A stretch of 64,000 nucleotides of DNA, taken from assembly GCF_029784155.1 (NCBI RefSeq), contig NC_073692.1, forward strand, positions 371,237,160-371,301,159, written 5' to 3'. This stretch comes from Uranotaenia lowii. Lineage: Eukaryota; Arthropoda; Insecta; Diptera; Culicidae. The notes under the pieces were generated by a model that saw only the letters and a list, made by a program, of their open reading frames with translations, was not told where the DNA came from and searched no databases. Position numbers and translations under genes: made by a program. This document shows, piece by piece, positions 33,560 to 45,530 of the stretch. How positions within the stretch are numbered: position 1 is the first letter of the stretch; the number at the start of each line of letters is the position of its first letter.

Positions 33560-34260
33560 CTCGAGACCCCATACACCCAACCTTCGGGTAGTGGTCATAT
33601 CACCTCTTGTCTGCAACTCCGATTCTCTACCTCCCCGTGGTGCTAGCTGGGGTGCGAGCAACCTTAGCGGATATCGGGTACCCAACCCCGGTGGATGCTT
33701 TGGTCGCATGCAGACTGAGTTAGGGGGCTTCGTACGCGTCTGTTCCCCATGTTAGGGGCGGCGTGCGGAGTGCAACAACGTCCTGGTGGTATTCGGGACC
33801 CAAAACAGCAACATCACGACGGTCCTCCTGCGAGATAGTGGGGTTAGCTGCGGGCCTTGCGAGCCTGTGACTACAAAAAAACATAAGCAACGAACAACAA
33901 ATTTCGGATGGAAATCGGCAAAGACCCACGCGACGAAAAGGGATTAGCGATTGGAAACTTGGAACATGGAACTGCCGGTCTCTAAATTTTGTGGGCAGTA
34001 CCCACGTGCTCTCTAACGAATTGAAGAGTCGCAGAAGGTATGCTGGAAGGGCTCCACGGTACGAATACATTTTATTCCGAAGAAACTCCCGGACCGCTTC
34101 CTCGCGACCACATTCGAACCAAAACCGATTGTTTTGGATTTGTTATCTTTAGTCAATTCGCATATTGAGAACAATAGCGATTGACAGGAAATGATGGTCA
34201 ATGAAGATGACAACAATATAAATGTTGTCATCATGCACGCTAAATTCAGCCAACACAGCA
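33560..34260 (+). mobile_element. RTE-clade 5' leader and start of endonuclease
   Basis: The leader at 33640-33700 matches 110-170 of this window. Near 33950 the frame reads LGTWNCRSLN, the start of the RTE endonuclease. The remainder degenerates before the Copia LTR. A fragment only. Confidence 0.6.
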
Positions 34261-34283
34261 AGTGGTTATGAGTTACCCTGCAG

Positions 34284-34472
34284 TGTTGGCAGTTTATTCT
34301 GGGTGGTTAGCCCAGAATACGATAGTATTTAAGGAATGATTACCTAGGTTAAGCGACAAGATTGTTATCGCTATAGGTCTAAGTTAGCTTATAAGGACTT
34401 GACGAACAGAAATGAATAAATGGTATCTCATTTCCAAACCAATGCCCTGTTGCTAAATCATTGAATTCAACA
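34284..34472 (+). repeat. Copia-type 5' LTR
   Basis: Starts TGTTGGCAG and ends TTCAACA, 189 bp, directly followed by a Copia primer-binding site. No 3' LTR was found in the window. Confidence 0.8.
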
Positions 34473-34487
34473 GGTTATGGGCCCAGA
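34473..34487 (+). other. primer-binding site of the Copia element
   Basis: GGTTATGGGCCCAGA directly after the LTR; this matches the internal initiator-tRNA-Met site used by insect Copia elements. Confidence 0.75.
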
Positions 34488-34691
34488 CACGTCTGGTGAG
34501 GAATAAGAGTTAGCGATAGAGGGGTACTCTATAAAAATTCTTCGAAAACTTGCGGTTAGCGAGTCCAGGAGCATTCCAGCCAGCCAGAGGTTCGAAGAGG
34601 TCAGCCAGAGGTCCGAAGAGGTCAGCCAAGGTCCGAAGAGGTCAGCCGAGGTCATCCAGGAATCAGTCGAGGTCCGAGGTGGTCAGTAAAG

Positions 34692-36975
34692 ATGTCCCAA
34701 GCCCAGGTCCCGAAGAAGGAAGCGAGGCCAAGCAGGAATCCGGAGGAACCAGCAGCCAAGGAACGAGCCCGGGAATGGTCGGTTTCCGAGAGGGTTACTC
34801 TCGACTCCGCCAGTTGCCCAGCCCGGGGAGTGCCGTCTTCCGAGAGGAGTACTCTCGATGCCGTCACCAGTCACGCTGCGGGTAGCATGCGTGACTTTCT
34901 TTTCGACCGCCGGGAGGAGACCTTCGCAGCATGGAAGTGGAGGATTGAGCGCCGATTAGTCGCTAAAAACCTCATCCACACCATGGTGCGAATCCCTGAG
35001 GAAGACGACTGCGCCATCCCAATGAAGGAGCCCGCAGAGGAGGAACGGCGCCTGGTAGCCCTCCGGAAGCGCAAAAACGAGGACTCCGAGGTACTTGACG
35101 AGATCGTGATGGCCGTCAACAACATCGTCCTTAACCGCATAATCGGGGTACGATATGCGAAGGAGGCCATGGACATCTTGGTGAAGACTTACCAGCGCGT
35201 TGGCACCTATTCTTGGATAGCGATGCGCGACAGGCTCCATGACCTCAAACACTGGTGGAACATCAGATCGTTGAGTCAATTGTTTGAGGAATACGATCTG
35301 ATTGTTCGGGAACTTGAGCGCATGGATGCAAACATCCCGGCGGATGAAAAGGTCCACGCGCTGATCTCGGCGGTTCCCAACGATTACAACCATGTTAAAG
35401 GGGCTTTGACCGTTCTACCGATTGCGGACCTTTGCGCGAAACCGATACTGGAGCTGAAAAGAATGTTCCTGGACGCAGGGCTAACATTTCAAAGTCGAGG
35501 GGACTTTCCAACATGGAATTCAGCACCAAACTCCGTGTTGAAGGCCAGAAGGGCGGAGAAGATAAGTTGCTTCGGGTGTGACGAACCGGAGCACTACAAA
35601 AATCGTTGCCCAGCCCAACGTGAAGGCCGACGTGGAAAAATTATGGTGGCTGTTGAAGCTCGACGCTCAACTGCTAGGGTTACCAGCGGACGAAAAGAGC
35701 GCAGGGTCAGATTTGTCGTCGATTCTGGCGCCACCCAGCACATGGTCCAGGATGAAGGACTTCTCCAGGACGTCAGAGACCTTGCCGAGCCCGTCATTAT
35801 TGAAACGGCTAAATCTGGCAAGAGTTTACGTGCGAAGAAAACTGGCAAAGTTGTTTTGAAGAGCGTAGTTGGAAAATCAATAAAACCTATAATACTCTAC
35901 AACGTTCTTTTTATACCCGAACTGGAAGAGAATTTACTCTCAGTTCGAAAATGCACCGAGAACGGGAAAAGGGTGATTTTTCTCGGCAACCAAGTTCGGT
36001 TCGAGTATTCTGGGGAGGTGTTTTCTGAAGGAAAAATCGTTGACAGCTTGTATTGTCTTGATTTTCTGTGGTCTGGTCAGTCTCATCGTCATTTCGTCAC
36101 CTTCATCGACGACTATACCCACTTAATGGTCGTGTATCTGCTCAAGCACAAGAGCGAGGTCTTCGAGCGGTTTAAACAGTACGAGGCGATGGCTACAGCA
36201 CACTTCGGTCAGAAGTTGTGCAACCTGCGATGCGACAACGGGCGTGAATACATCAGCAATGACTTTCAACGACATTGTTCTGAGAAAGGAGTTCAGATGG
36301 TATTCACGGTCCCATACACTCCGCAACAAAACGGCGTCAGCCAACCGAGCTCTGATGGAAAAGGCAAGGGCGATGCTCCATGGCAGCAAGCAACCGAAGG
36401 CTATGTGGGGCGAAGCGGTTTTGTGCGCAGCGTACCTGACGAATCGGTCACCAACACGGGGTCTTGTGGTTAACAAGACTCCTTATGAAATGTGGTTTTG
36501 TCGAAAACCTCCGGATTTTCGGGTGCCCAGCGTTCGCAAAAATTCCGAAGGAAAAGCGGCAGAAGCTCGATCCAAAATCCAAACGACTCGTTTTCGTGGG
36601 CTATGCAAACAACGGGTTCAGGCTTTAGAACGGGTTGAGTCGATCCATTGAAATCCATCGAAGCGTAGTCTTCGATGAAACCAGCATGATGGAGCCTGAA
36701 CAAAACCACGTAGAGCCACTCCCATCATCCATCGAGAAGCCCGAGATTTCAACAGAGCCAGAATCAACATTTGAGCGGTTAGCCAATGTACCAGAACAAC
36801 AAAACACTGTTGAGCGAGCGGTTAGCCGATGTGCCTGTTGATCCCATTCAAACTGTGAGCAACAGTGCGATTGAGGATGAACCCGGCGAAAGCGACTACG
36901 AGAGCAGTGCAGAATTCCCAGACGATGAGGACGACGATGATGTACAAAATTCCTTCGATCCGGAACCTGGCAGGT
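34692..36975 (+). pseudogene. Copia gag-pol polyprotein, deleted and frameshifted
   Basis: A 593-codon frame from 34692 holds a gag with EETFAAWKWRIERRL, the zinc knuckle CFGCDEPEHYKNRC (about residue 293), the protease VVDSGATQHM (about 342) and integrase FVTFIDDYTHLMVV (about 470). The GAG-pre-integrase HHCC region is missing: LYCLDFLW joins directly to the integrase core, an internal deletion near 36070. Near 36345 the frame shifts; ALMEKARAMLHGSKQPKAMW and PFHK-region remnants continue in two other frames to about 36975. Reverse transcriptase, RNase H and 3' LTR are absent because the element is cut off there. Confidence 0.88.
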
Positions 36976-36984
36976 TGGCTCTTC

Positions 36985-37108
36985 ATAATAGTGTGTGTTT
37001 CCCTAACAATTTTGAGAGCCTCGTTTACGATGTGCTGTGTCATATATACTGTGCAACATTCCATCTCTGAAGATCAACGTGGGTTCATGAAACGTAGACT
37101 TTTTTTAG
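36985..37108 (+). pseudogene. Jockey/CR1-type reverse transcriptase fragment
   Basis: Reads FESLVYDVLCHIYC, then ISEDQRGFMKRR, matching 33040-33120. It is fused to the truncated Copia element on the left and an RTE copy on the right. Confidence 0.7.
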
Positions 37109-37117
37109 CCGAACAGA

Positions 37118-39275
37118 AAATTAAATTGATCACATCTGCATCAGCCGAAAATCGAGAAGGAGCATTCGTGATGTCCGCAACAAACGAAGCGCAGACCACC
37201 TGACCATCACCTCGTCCTTGGCGAGATACGACTCAGAGTTGCGCGTGTCCAACGGCGCGAGGAGAAAGTCGGGTGTCGATACGACGTCCGCCGGTTGGAA
37301 AATCCAGAGGTGAAAAGGGCATACGTTGAACAGCTAGAATCCCGAGCCTCGGAACTGCCGACAGACGGATCATTCGAAGAACAGTGGTGTAGAATCAAAA
37401 GTGCCTTTATCACGACGAGCCATGGTACTCTCAGTAAAGTTTGTGGAAGAAGTAGTGAATGGATGTCGGATGAAAATTGGAGGATGGTCGATGATCGGAG
37501 AAAAGCGAAAGTCGTAATTGAGCAGGCATGTACCGGATCAGCCAAAGCAGTCGTCCGCTTACGATATGCGGAGCTAGAAAAGGCAGTAAAATGAGTTTGT
37601 AGACGAGACAAGAGAGCCTGGGCAAACCCTCTAGCAGAAGAATGAGAGCTGCCGCCAATGGAGATATGCGATTATTTATGACATTTCTCGCCGCCTTAGT
37701 GGTGCAAGGACTATTGCTAGAATGCCGCTAAAAGACCGAGCAGGTCAGTTATTGACCGAACGAACAGATCAGCTCAAACGATGTTCTGAGCACTTTAACA
37801 ACTCTTCCGAGTCACGAATAGCGATGGCCAACAGAACATGCAGTTTGAAGCGCCAACAGTAAGTCGCATTAATGGCGTCAACTCGGAAGCGCCCTTGCTG
37901 GTTGAAAAAGAAGCGGCAATCAAAGACATGAAGTCCAACAAAGCGCCTGGAATCGATTGCATTACTGCTGAAATGCTGAAAGCCGACCCTGCCCTGTCAG
38001 CACAAATGGTGCATCGTCTTTTCGCTGACATCTGGGATAATGCAACATTCCCGGCCGATTGAATGCAGGGTATCTTTGTAAAGGTCCCGAAGAAAGGAGA
38101 CCTGACAGAGTGCGGTAACTGGCGAGGCATAATGTTGATCTGTACAACCATCAAAGTACTCTGCGAAGTGAGCCTGAACAGGATGCAGGAGAAAATCGAC
38201 GCTACACTCCGACGGCAACAAGCTGGATTCCGATCCGGACGATCATGTGTGGGCCACATCAAAACGCTACGAATCATACTGGAACAAATTAACGAATTCC
38301 AGGACTCTCTTCTGCTGGTTTTCGTTGATTTCGAAAAAGCATTCGACCGACTTAACCATGAAAACATCTGGGCGGCTCTTAGACGACGAGGGGTCCCAGA
38401 CCAAAGGAACTAGTCCAGTCCGAACCAATCCCGGTAACTGCTGGAGTGAGACAAGGATGCATTTTATCACCACTGCTTTTCCTCATCGTAATGTATAAGA
38501 TCTTGACTGGATCGATTGACTGTAGACCAAACCGAGGATTGCCGTGGAATTCTTCGACAATGGAGCAACTGGACGACCTTGACCTGGCTGATGATATTGT
38601 TTTGCTCGCCCAAAGACAACAAGACATGCAGAGTAAACTCGATGATCTCACGGAAAGCTCCAAGGCAGCAGATCTCAAAATCAATGTCGGAAAGGGGGCA
38701 ACAGGTTGAGAAAGTGGAGTGCCTCCAGTATCTTGGTAGCCAGATAAAGTCTGATGGTGGTACCAAGAAAGACATCGAAACTCGGATCAGAAAGGCCCGA
38801 TTTGCATTTGCGAGTCTCCGGAAGGAGGACTCTCTCTTCGAACGAAAACCCGAATCTTCTACTCAATTGTCCAATCCGCATTGTTGTACGGGTGTGAAAC
38901 TTGGTGTACATATGTGGTGACAACGCGAAAACTGCTAGTTTTTGTAAACCGCTGCCTGCGGAGTATCATCCGCGCTTGGTGGCCTGGCAATTGGTTCTCA
39001 AATGAGGAACTACATCGCCGGTGTCATCAAAAGGCGCTAGAAATCAAGGTTCGGGAACGTAAGTGGAGATGGATTGGACACACACTGCGAATAGATGAGA
39101 ACGAGATTTACAGAGAGGCGCTTGAATGGAATCCAGACGGACATCGAAGGAGAGGCAGGACTCGTGGCGGCGAAGCCGAACTGTCAGAAATACAAACTGT
39201 CGGCGATAATCTTGACTGGGACCACGGCCCTATGCGCCGGAGAATCGACGCGGGACCATCAAGTAAGAAAGTAAG
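37118..39275 (+). mobile_element. RTE-clade retrotransposon, 5'-truncated copy with RT
   Basis: Pieces in three frames cover the end of the endonuclease (SADHLTITS near 37185), linker, and RT: DMKSNKAPGIDCITAEMLKA, GDLTECGNWRGIMLIC, RRQQAGFRSGRSCVGH, LVFVDFEKAFDRLNHENIW, VRQGCILSPLLFLIVM, DLADDIVLLAQR, then the C-terminal LYGCETWC and NRCLRSIIRAWWPGNW and RRGRTRGG. The aspartate pair LADD is intact, but frameshifts, a stop at 38060 and a deletion near 38410 inactivate it. AAGTAAGAAAGTAAGT near 39265 is a likely 3' tail. Confidence 0.88.
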
Positions 39276-40228
39276 TTATAGGCATTTTTTGCACTGCATT
39301 ACACTTCCTTTCCACAAATTATTCTTCATTTATCCAAGAACTTTTGGCTTTTCCATCAAACCTAATGATCCCTTTTTTTCTACACAAAAAAATGGCTCCA
39401 TTTGCTTGATTAGTTTTCCAGTTACGCTATAAATATTGTGCAAGAGCTCTCTACATCTCTAACAGTCTTTCGACTGCACAGGGGCCCAGTAATGGTATTT
39501 AGCAGGAACAATACTAAAACAGTACAAAAAAAAGCGAAACCAGCCATTCCCGTCGAAACTTGCCTTGCAGTGACGCCAAATGCAATTTCCTTCATAGGTA
39601 ACTATCTTAGAAGTCACTTGACAAATTGTCACCAAATTTAGCACATGAAAACATTTCATCAATAGGAAGTTTTGATAAATCTTCCTCCTTCTGGCCATTG
39701 ACCCGATTCCATGGATTGTCGTCCCTCAAAACCCGTCGATAGAAATTTTCAGATTGATCCGTTGATTGACAGTTGGTATGGCTACTTGAACAGTAAGATG
39801 TTATATAAGTCGATCAACTTGATCCAACAAACTGATGTTAATATTCAACTGAAATTTTGAGTCGTGGAATGAAACATTGCCGTTTATTTGGCCTGAGTAA
39901 ACGCCTCAGTAATTTCACGCTTAGTTTGCGCTTAAAGGCCGATTTTAATGAAACGCCATTACCGTTGGATTCCAATTAACAACGCTCGAAAAGTGAAATA
40001 AGTTTTTCGAACAGGCAAGTAAATAGTCGTGGAAGCTGTCGTTCACTGGAACTACATCGTATCTCAATGTAGCATGGACGTATACATTCTGTCAGAGTCA
40101 TAGTTTTATTTTAATCCCCAGTCATTCTCTGGGATTAGTGCATCCGGTGACAATCGGATTTGCAGGGTTCTGATTATTCGTATAATAGCATTCGCTCCAG
40201 TCAAATTGAAGACAAAATAGGATTATGG
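39276..40228. other. upstream flank of astacin 2, no gene
   Basis: No supported frame or terminal repeat. Short frames at 39438 and 39459 on opposite strands are not recognised. Confidence 0.4.
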
Positions 40229-40237
40229 TATAAAATA
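40229..40237 (+). promoter_or_regulatory. TATA box of astacin 2
   Basis: TATAAAATA about 70 bp before the ATG at 40302. Confidence 0.6.
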
Positions 40238-40301
40238 TTTGTTTTACTGCTTCAACCGACTAGAAGTTCGAAAGAAGTATAGAAGTGTGCTGTTGAAAAA
40301 G

Positions 40302-41804
40302 ATGAAATTTAAAACTATTTTTCTTCTGCTAGTGAATTCATTAGGTTATGGAACCGTAGTGATTTCTATAGCCAAAGGATCACCAAAGGGTCAGAGAACC
40401 CCTGGATTATCACCATTTCCTGGACGTCCAGGTCAAAATCCATCGTTCCCTGGACCATCTCCACTACAATTTCCATACCCACCATTTCCAGAATTTCCAG
40501 GCCTAATACCACCTGGTCAAGGTCCACTCGGTCAGAGACCACCATGGCAAGGTCAAGGACCACCTTGGCAAGGTCCACCAGATCAAGGACCACAAGGGCG
40601 AAACCCCCCGGGTCAGGGACCATCTGATCAAGGACCACTATGGCAAGGTCCACCAGGTCAAGGATCACCAGGGCCAATACCCCCGGGTCAGGGACCACAA
40701 TGGCAAAGTCCACCAGGTCAAGGGTCATCAGGGCAAATACCCACGGGTCAGGGACAACCAGTTCAAAGACCCCCTGGTCAAGGTTCATCAGGTCAGGAAC
40801 CAACGGGTCAGCGACCACCAGAACAAGGATCAGCAGGACAGGGATCATCGGGTGAAGTGACTCAAGATTTTGTGCAATTTGAAAACACTCCTGATAACCG
40901 TAAGTATCGTTATAATCGTGAATGAACACGCTGATGATGGACCCTCGACACATCTAACAAGTCGTGTCGCGTTCGCGTTATTGCAGTTGATCGTTTGAGG
41001 CATATACAACCCGGTGAGCTGGTGGAGGAACTGAGTGGCCAGGTCGAAGGGGATATGGTTTTAACCGAGGAGCAGTACAGTATACGAGAAGAGAACAAGG
41101 TATTGCCGTACGAAAAATATCTCTGGCCGGATGCTGTCGTATATTACGAGATCGAGAAAAGCCATTTCAGCGATAGTCAGATCGGCTTCATTCTTAAAGC
41201 AATGAAGAAGATCGAGCGGCTCAGCTGCGTGCTTTTTAAGCAGCGCAATCAGAATCAGAAGGATTACGTCCGCATTCACGGTTCCAAACCCGGCTGTTTC
41301 TCCAATTTAGGCCGCGTTGGAGGACAGCAGCAGCTCAACTTGCATCCAGCGCCCGTCGGAACAAGATGCTTCAAGATCGGCACGATCATACACGAGTTGT
41401 TTCACGTGCTCGGATTCATCCACATGCAAAGTGCGAAGGATCGGGATAATTGGCTGTTGATCATGTGGAAGAACATCCAACCGGGCTACGTGAATGCATT
41501 CAAAAAGTTCGAAGCAGGGCAGAGTTTCCGAACACAGTACGACTACGGCAGTGTGATGCACTATGGTACGAAGGCGTTCGGCGATGGGCGCATCACTTTA
41601 ATGCCGAAAAAGGTGAGATTGTTTTATAACGTACACGAACACGATTTTGAATCAACATTTTACACAGTTTTATGTTTTTTTTTGCAGAAAACCAGTAAAA
41701 CAATTGGCCAACGAATTGGAATGAGCCAATCAGACGTTACCAGATTGAATAGAATGTACGATTGTTGGGTAGGTTACGAGGAGGAGTTTAATTGGGACTC
41801 ATAG
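40302..41804 (+). CDS. astacin zinc metalloprotease, paralog 2, with Pro/Gly/Gln-rich N-terminal region
   Basis: 446-residue secreted peptidase; exons 40302-40899, 40987-41612 and 41688-41804, introns 87 and 75 bp in phases 1 and 0. ATG 40302 is chosen over 40239 because it starts a good signal peptide (MKFKTIFLLLVNSLGYG). Residues 28-185 are Pro/Gly/Gln-rich with a 20-residue repeat. Then come FENTPDN (shared with paralog 1), prodomain switch VEGDMVL, the zinc site HELFHVLGFIH at 335-345, Met-turn SVMHY and four conserved cysteines, the last in exon 3 (MYDC). The C-terminus has an extra acidic tail (EEEFNWDS). Intron 2 is a multiple of three without a stop, so a retained-intron protein would stay in frame. 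The rich region may act as a matrix- or peritrophic-binding linker (inference). Confidence 0.93.
40650..40829 (+). repeat. 60-bp coding tandem repeat in astacin 2
   Basis: Three successive 20-residue units (protein 117-136, 137-156, 157-176) each begin PPGQGS and contain P(P/T)GQ; weaker units precede them. The DNA unit is 60 bp. Confidence 0.8.
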
Positions 41805-42194
41805 TATAGCCCGGAGTCATGTTCCTTGCTGTTGCCCACACACAGTTTCTATCGAATGTTTCGCAAATTTCGGGCAATCGCAAACAAAGTTTTTTTTTAT
41901 GGTGTGTCACAATAAACCATGAAAATGTTAACGAATAATATATTCAACTAGGTCATTTTCTGAAGATTCAAATATCGTTATAAAACAGAAAAAAATATTT
42001 AATGTCTTCTAAACTATTGTGTCCTAATTCTATGCTGATTGGTCATATCAATACAAAAATATGGAATTTTGTCTCAAACAATTGGTTTGTCGTCCTCCGA
42101 AACCTCAATTTACTTGATCCAACCAGAATAAACAAATTGATTGAGTTAAAGCTGGAAAGCTCCTCGGGTTCACAGAACATTGTGAATTTAATCG

Positions 42195-42240
42195 TACACC
42201 GTTCGGGCTGAGCATGGCCCCGGGCAGCTTTCAGAGGAGG
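42195..42240 (+). pseudogene. Gypsy-type RT fragment (TPFGLSMAPGSFQRR)
   Basis: Encodes TPFGLSMAPGSFQRR, the conserved (M)PFGL-N-AP--FQ motif of Gypsy-like reverse transcriptases. No flanking RT sequence. It is about 390 bp after astacin 2. Confidence 0.65.
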
Positions 42241-42454
42241 CTGGCACAAAAGTTTTTCGGTATGAAAAATACCCAGTAAGAAGAAATGAACTTTTTGATT
42301 GCCCAAAAGAACGGCTCAGTTTTTGAAGAGAGAAGAAAACAGGAATTCGGAATGCAATTTTAAATTTGCAGCTGCTGGTTTCTTCCACGTTTTCAGTTAT
42401 TTTTAGACTTATCATTTTTTTTGTTAACTTTTCATTTGAACTTTTCTTCAAAAA

Positions 42455-42600
42455 TTGTTTGCCAATTTCATTTCTTTGCCGCGGATTTCCAACGTTTTTG
42501 CGATGCATCGATGCGAGAGATCGTTGTTCTCGTGATGAATGTGCAAAATTTTATCACGCACCAGCTGTTCTTTCGACTCCATTTCCGCGAGTTTTGATCC
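42455..42600 (-). pseudogene. N-terminal fragment of a mariner-type transposase
   Basis: On the minus strand reads MESKEQLVRDKILHIHHEN, then LSHRCIAKTLEIRGKE, the helix-turn-helix start of DD37E-mariner transposases. Truncated after about 45 residues. Confidence 0.55.
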
Positions 42601-42816
42601 ACTCAAATTTTCATTAAATTCTACCCAACGGTTAAAAAGTAAGAGCAATTTCATAGTGTGGCAATTTCATCGTGGACACCTTTTAGCTGCCTGAAAGCAA
42701 GAAGGCTACGAGAAAAAATACCACGAAGCATTGTGCCATAGCGTACTCGATAACCCGTGGTGTGACCAAATTATTTGAATTGGTAAAAGGTGAAGGTGAA
42801 AGCGGGTAAATTTTAA

Positions 42817-42873
42817 CGCGCACCGTTCGGGCTGAATATTGCACCGAACGGCTTTCAGGGTGTGGTGACAGGA
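42817..42873 (+). pseudogene. Gypsy-type RT fragment upstream of astacin 3
   Basis: Encodes APFGLNIAPNGFQGVVTG, same window of RT as at 42195, 56271 and 57578; ends about 195 bp before the astacin 3 ATG. Confidence 0.65.
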
Positions 42874-43067
42874 TTTCTCATCAGACCATGCCTAATACCG
42901 TCGGATGATTCGATTTAGTGGATTGTTGTATTAATTAATCCCCATATTTCATTTGCTGGTTTATTAGACTTTCCACAACCATGTTATCGAATTCGATACA
43001 GTTTAGTGAGCAGCAAAATGCAATAAAAAAGTCACATGGTGGATCATTCTAAGTATAGTATGAGAAG

Positions 43068-44521
43068 ATGTTGCAGCAAGTTATTTTACTAGTTCCGATA
43101 ATTGCAATGTATCAAGTATCAACTATATCTGCGCAGGAAAATCCATTTGGACCCGATTTTCCTTTTCAGGGCCCGCGACCCTGGTGGATATACCCACCAG
43201 TACAGCCGGGATATCCACCCGGCAATTGTAAGTATGTGCGGCAGCACCCAAACACTTTCATTGACAGGTTAATTTTTCATAAACTGGGTCATGCGGTTTC
43301 GCGACAGAATCCTTGGATCAGTTTCAGAGGTCAAATAAGTAATAATACTTGAACACGATTTTCAAGAAAGGTGTTTCACGATTGTAAGTTGAAGCTTTTT
43401 TTAAATCTCATATATGTTGATCGAACCAGTCCTCTCGTTTGAGGAAAAAGATTGCCACGGGAAAACAAGTTTTTTTTATAAAGGGCTTCAAACTATTATG
43501 GCATAAACAGAAGCCTTGAATAGGAAAAAAAACATACAATTTAGTTCTTAGGTCAACCTTCACCTTAAACTTTTACTTAGGATTACATCGTTTGAATGTT
43601 CTTCCCAATGTTCTTCCGGCCTTAAGCAAAACCTGAATAATGTTTAATGGCTATGTAAGTAAGGGCGTTGAAAAGCACCCTTGAAGAAATTGTTGATCGT
43701 TGGAAGGATCGTAACCTTGGTGAAATATGTAAAATAGAATTGAACTGCTGCATAAACGTACCTATACATTTAATTTCAGTATACCTGCAACCCGAAGAGC
43801 AGGGCGGCTATTTCGAAGGAGATATGGTACTAAGCCCTGAACAGTACGGAGAGATTTATATGGGTAGAAACGGCATTATCCTGCAAAAGTATCGTTGGCC
43901 ATACAAAATTATTCCCTACGTAATTGTGAGAAGCCATTTTAAAAAGACTGCTATCGCTATGATTCTACATGCCATGCGCCGAATCGAGAAGGTTAGCTGC
44001 GTCAAGTTCCAGCCGCGCAAAGATCAACTGGATTACGTTCGAATTGCAGCTGATAAGCCTGGTTGTTTTTCCTATGTAGGTCGTATAGGGGGGATGCAGA
44101 ACCTTAACCTATCATCGGGATGCATATACATTGGCATTATCATGCACGAGATGATTCACGCGCTTGGATTCCATCATATGCAAAGCGCTAGCAATCGTGA
44201 TCAATATGTGCGTATCCTGTATGAAAACATTATGAACGGTAAGGAGAATAACTTCAGAAAGTACGATGTAAACGTTATTAGCGATTTCGGGACCCCGTAT
44301 GACTACGCAAGTATAATGCACTACGATGCAAAGAGTTTCAGCAAAAACGGGCGGAAAACTATAGTGCCGTTTAAGGTGTGAATAATTTATAATCATTTAA
44401 CTATATTACATGTACTGAAATGAACATTTCTGTTTGTTATTTGCAGAAGGTAGAAATTGGCCAACGGAGAGGAATCAGCAGAATAGACATGATAAAAATT
44501 AATAAAATGTACAACTGTTAA
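43068..44521 (+). CDS. astacin zinc metalloprotease, paralog 3
   Basis: 276-residue secreted peptidase; exons 43068-43227, 43780-44375 and 44447-44521; introns 552 bp (phase 1) and 71 bp (phase 0). The signal peptide ends near QVSTISAQ. A short Pro-rich stretch (YPPVQPGYPPG) ends exon 1. Exon 2 has YFEGDMVL (aspartate switch), HEMIHALGFHH at 176-186, Met-turn ASIMHY. The fourth cysteine is in exon 3 (MYNC). The second donor is GTGTGA rather than GTGAGA of the paralogs, so splicing may be weaker. Its expected TATA position reads CAATAAAAAA (43021-43030), degenerate compared with paralog 4. Coding capacity is intact. Confidence 0.92.
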
Positions 44522-44994
44522 ATGTGAACTACCTAGCCAACCGAAGGATTAAAATTGAATGATACACATAAACAAGAAACAAAGTGTATACAATTTGTAT
44601 GTAATAGTAGCTTAACTTATTGAACTTCCTAGTTCTGTGCAAAATCAACTAATTCGTACACCCATAAATCAGACTCTTCTCTACAGGATAACGTGTGAAT
44701 AAATGAAAGACGTCTTCTTGTTAAGATAAAGTTTTTTATTGATGGTCGTCTCGATCCAATCTGACACGATAACAAAGATGGAAAGCGTAGCTAACTTGAT
44801 TTTATTCTAAGCTATTCTAAACCCTACAGCTCGGCCATCCTGACAAAAACATCGTCCTCGATGTGTATCCATCGTTAGTCATTACTGTGATTCCAATGTC
44901 TTAGATTTGTTGGATCAAAAACACTAGAAAATGGAACACGTGGTTGCTGACAGCCATCTAAGTCATTATTGATATAACGGTTGTTTGGTAAAAC
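44522..44994. other. 3' flank of astacin 3, no gene
   Basis: Contains AATAAA at 44699 among AT-rich sequence. No other feature. Confidence 0.4.
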
Positions 44995-45530
44995 CTTCTT
45001 ATCAACATGAAAGCCTTTGAAGTGAGCTTGTAATTTTGACGATTCTCCAGGAATTGCGCGTTGAGAAATATACCCCAAATCTCTTTCTTGATACACTGAT
45101 TGAATTGTACCTTTTGACTCTCGTCGACAGTTCGTATTTCAGCGGCTTGACTACGCCGCCACGAACTTCTGGACCTGCCTCTTCTTCGATGGCCATCTGG
45201 ATTCCAGTCAAGCGCCTCTCTGAAAATCACGTTTTCATCTCTTCGCAGCGTTTGCCCAATCCATCTCCACTTACCTACGTTCCCGAATCTCGATTTCTAG
45301 CGCCTTTTTTGATGACACCAGCGATGAAGTTCCACGTTTGAGATCCAATTGCCAGGTCACCAAGCGCGAATGATGTTCCGCAGGCAGCGATTCACAAAAC
45401 CTTGCAGTTTTAGCGTCGTCACCGCATATGTGCACCAAGTTTCGCACCCGTACAGCAATACGGGTTTGACATTTGAGTTGAAGATTCGGATTTTCGTTCT
45501 GTAACAATGATTTGTCAACAACTATGTTAG
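44995..45530 (-). mobile_element. RTE-clade 3' fragment
   Basis: On the minus strand two frames give VLLYGCETWCTYAV-like text near 45460, ENVIFREALDWNPDGHRRRG and RSSWRRSQAAEIRTVDES, the C-terminal end of the same RTE family as 37118-39275. 5'-truncated. Confidence 0.75.

Noticed and set aside
33458..33755. Opposing frames of 83 and 107 codons
   Set aside because: They overlap the leader of an RTE fragment; no domain is visible.
34871..36476. Minus-strand frames across the Copia gag-pol
   Set aside because: Shadows of the polyprotein, which shows zinc knuckle, protease and integrase motifs on the plus strand.
40366..40953. 195-codon frame antisense to the Pro-rich exon of astacin 2
   Set aside because: Open only because the sense strand is a repetitive Pro/Gly/Gln code; composition is an artefact.
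40995..41804. Astacin 2 as an intronless 269-residue protein
   Set aside because: The frame starts at TTG and reads through a 75-bp GT-AG intron by chance; the paralogs show the conserved three-exon structure.
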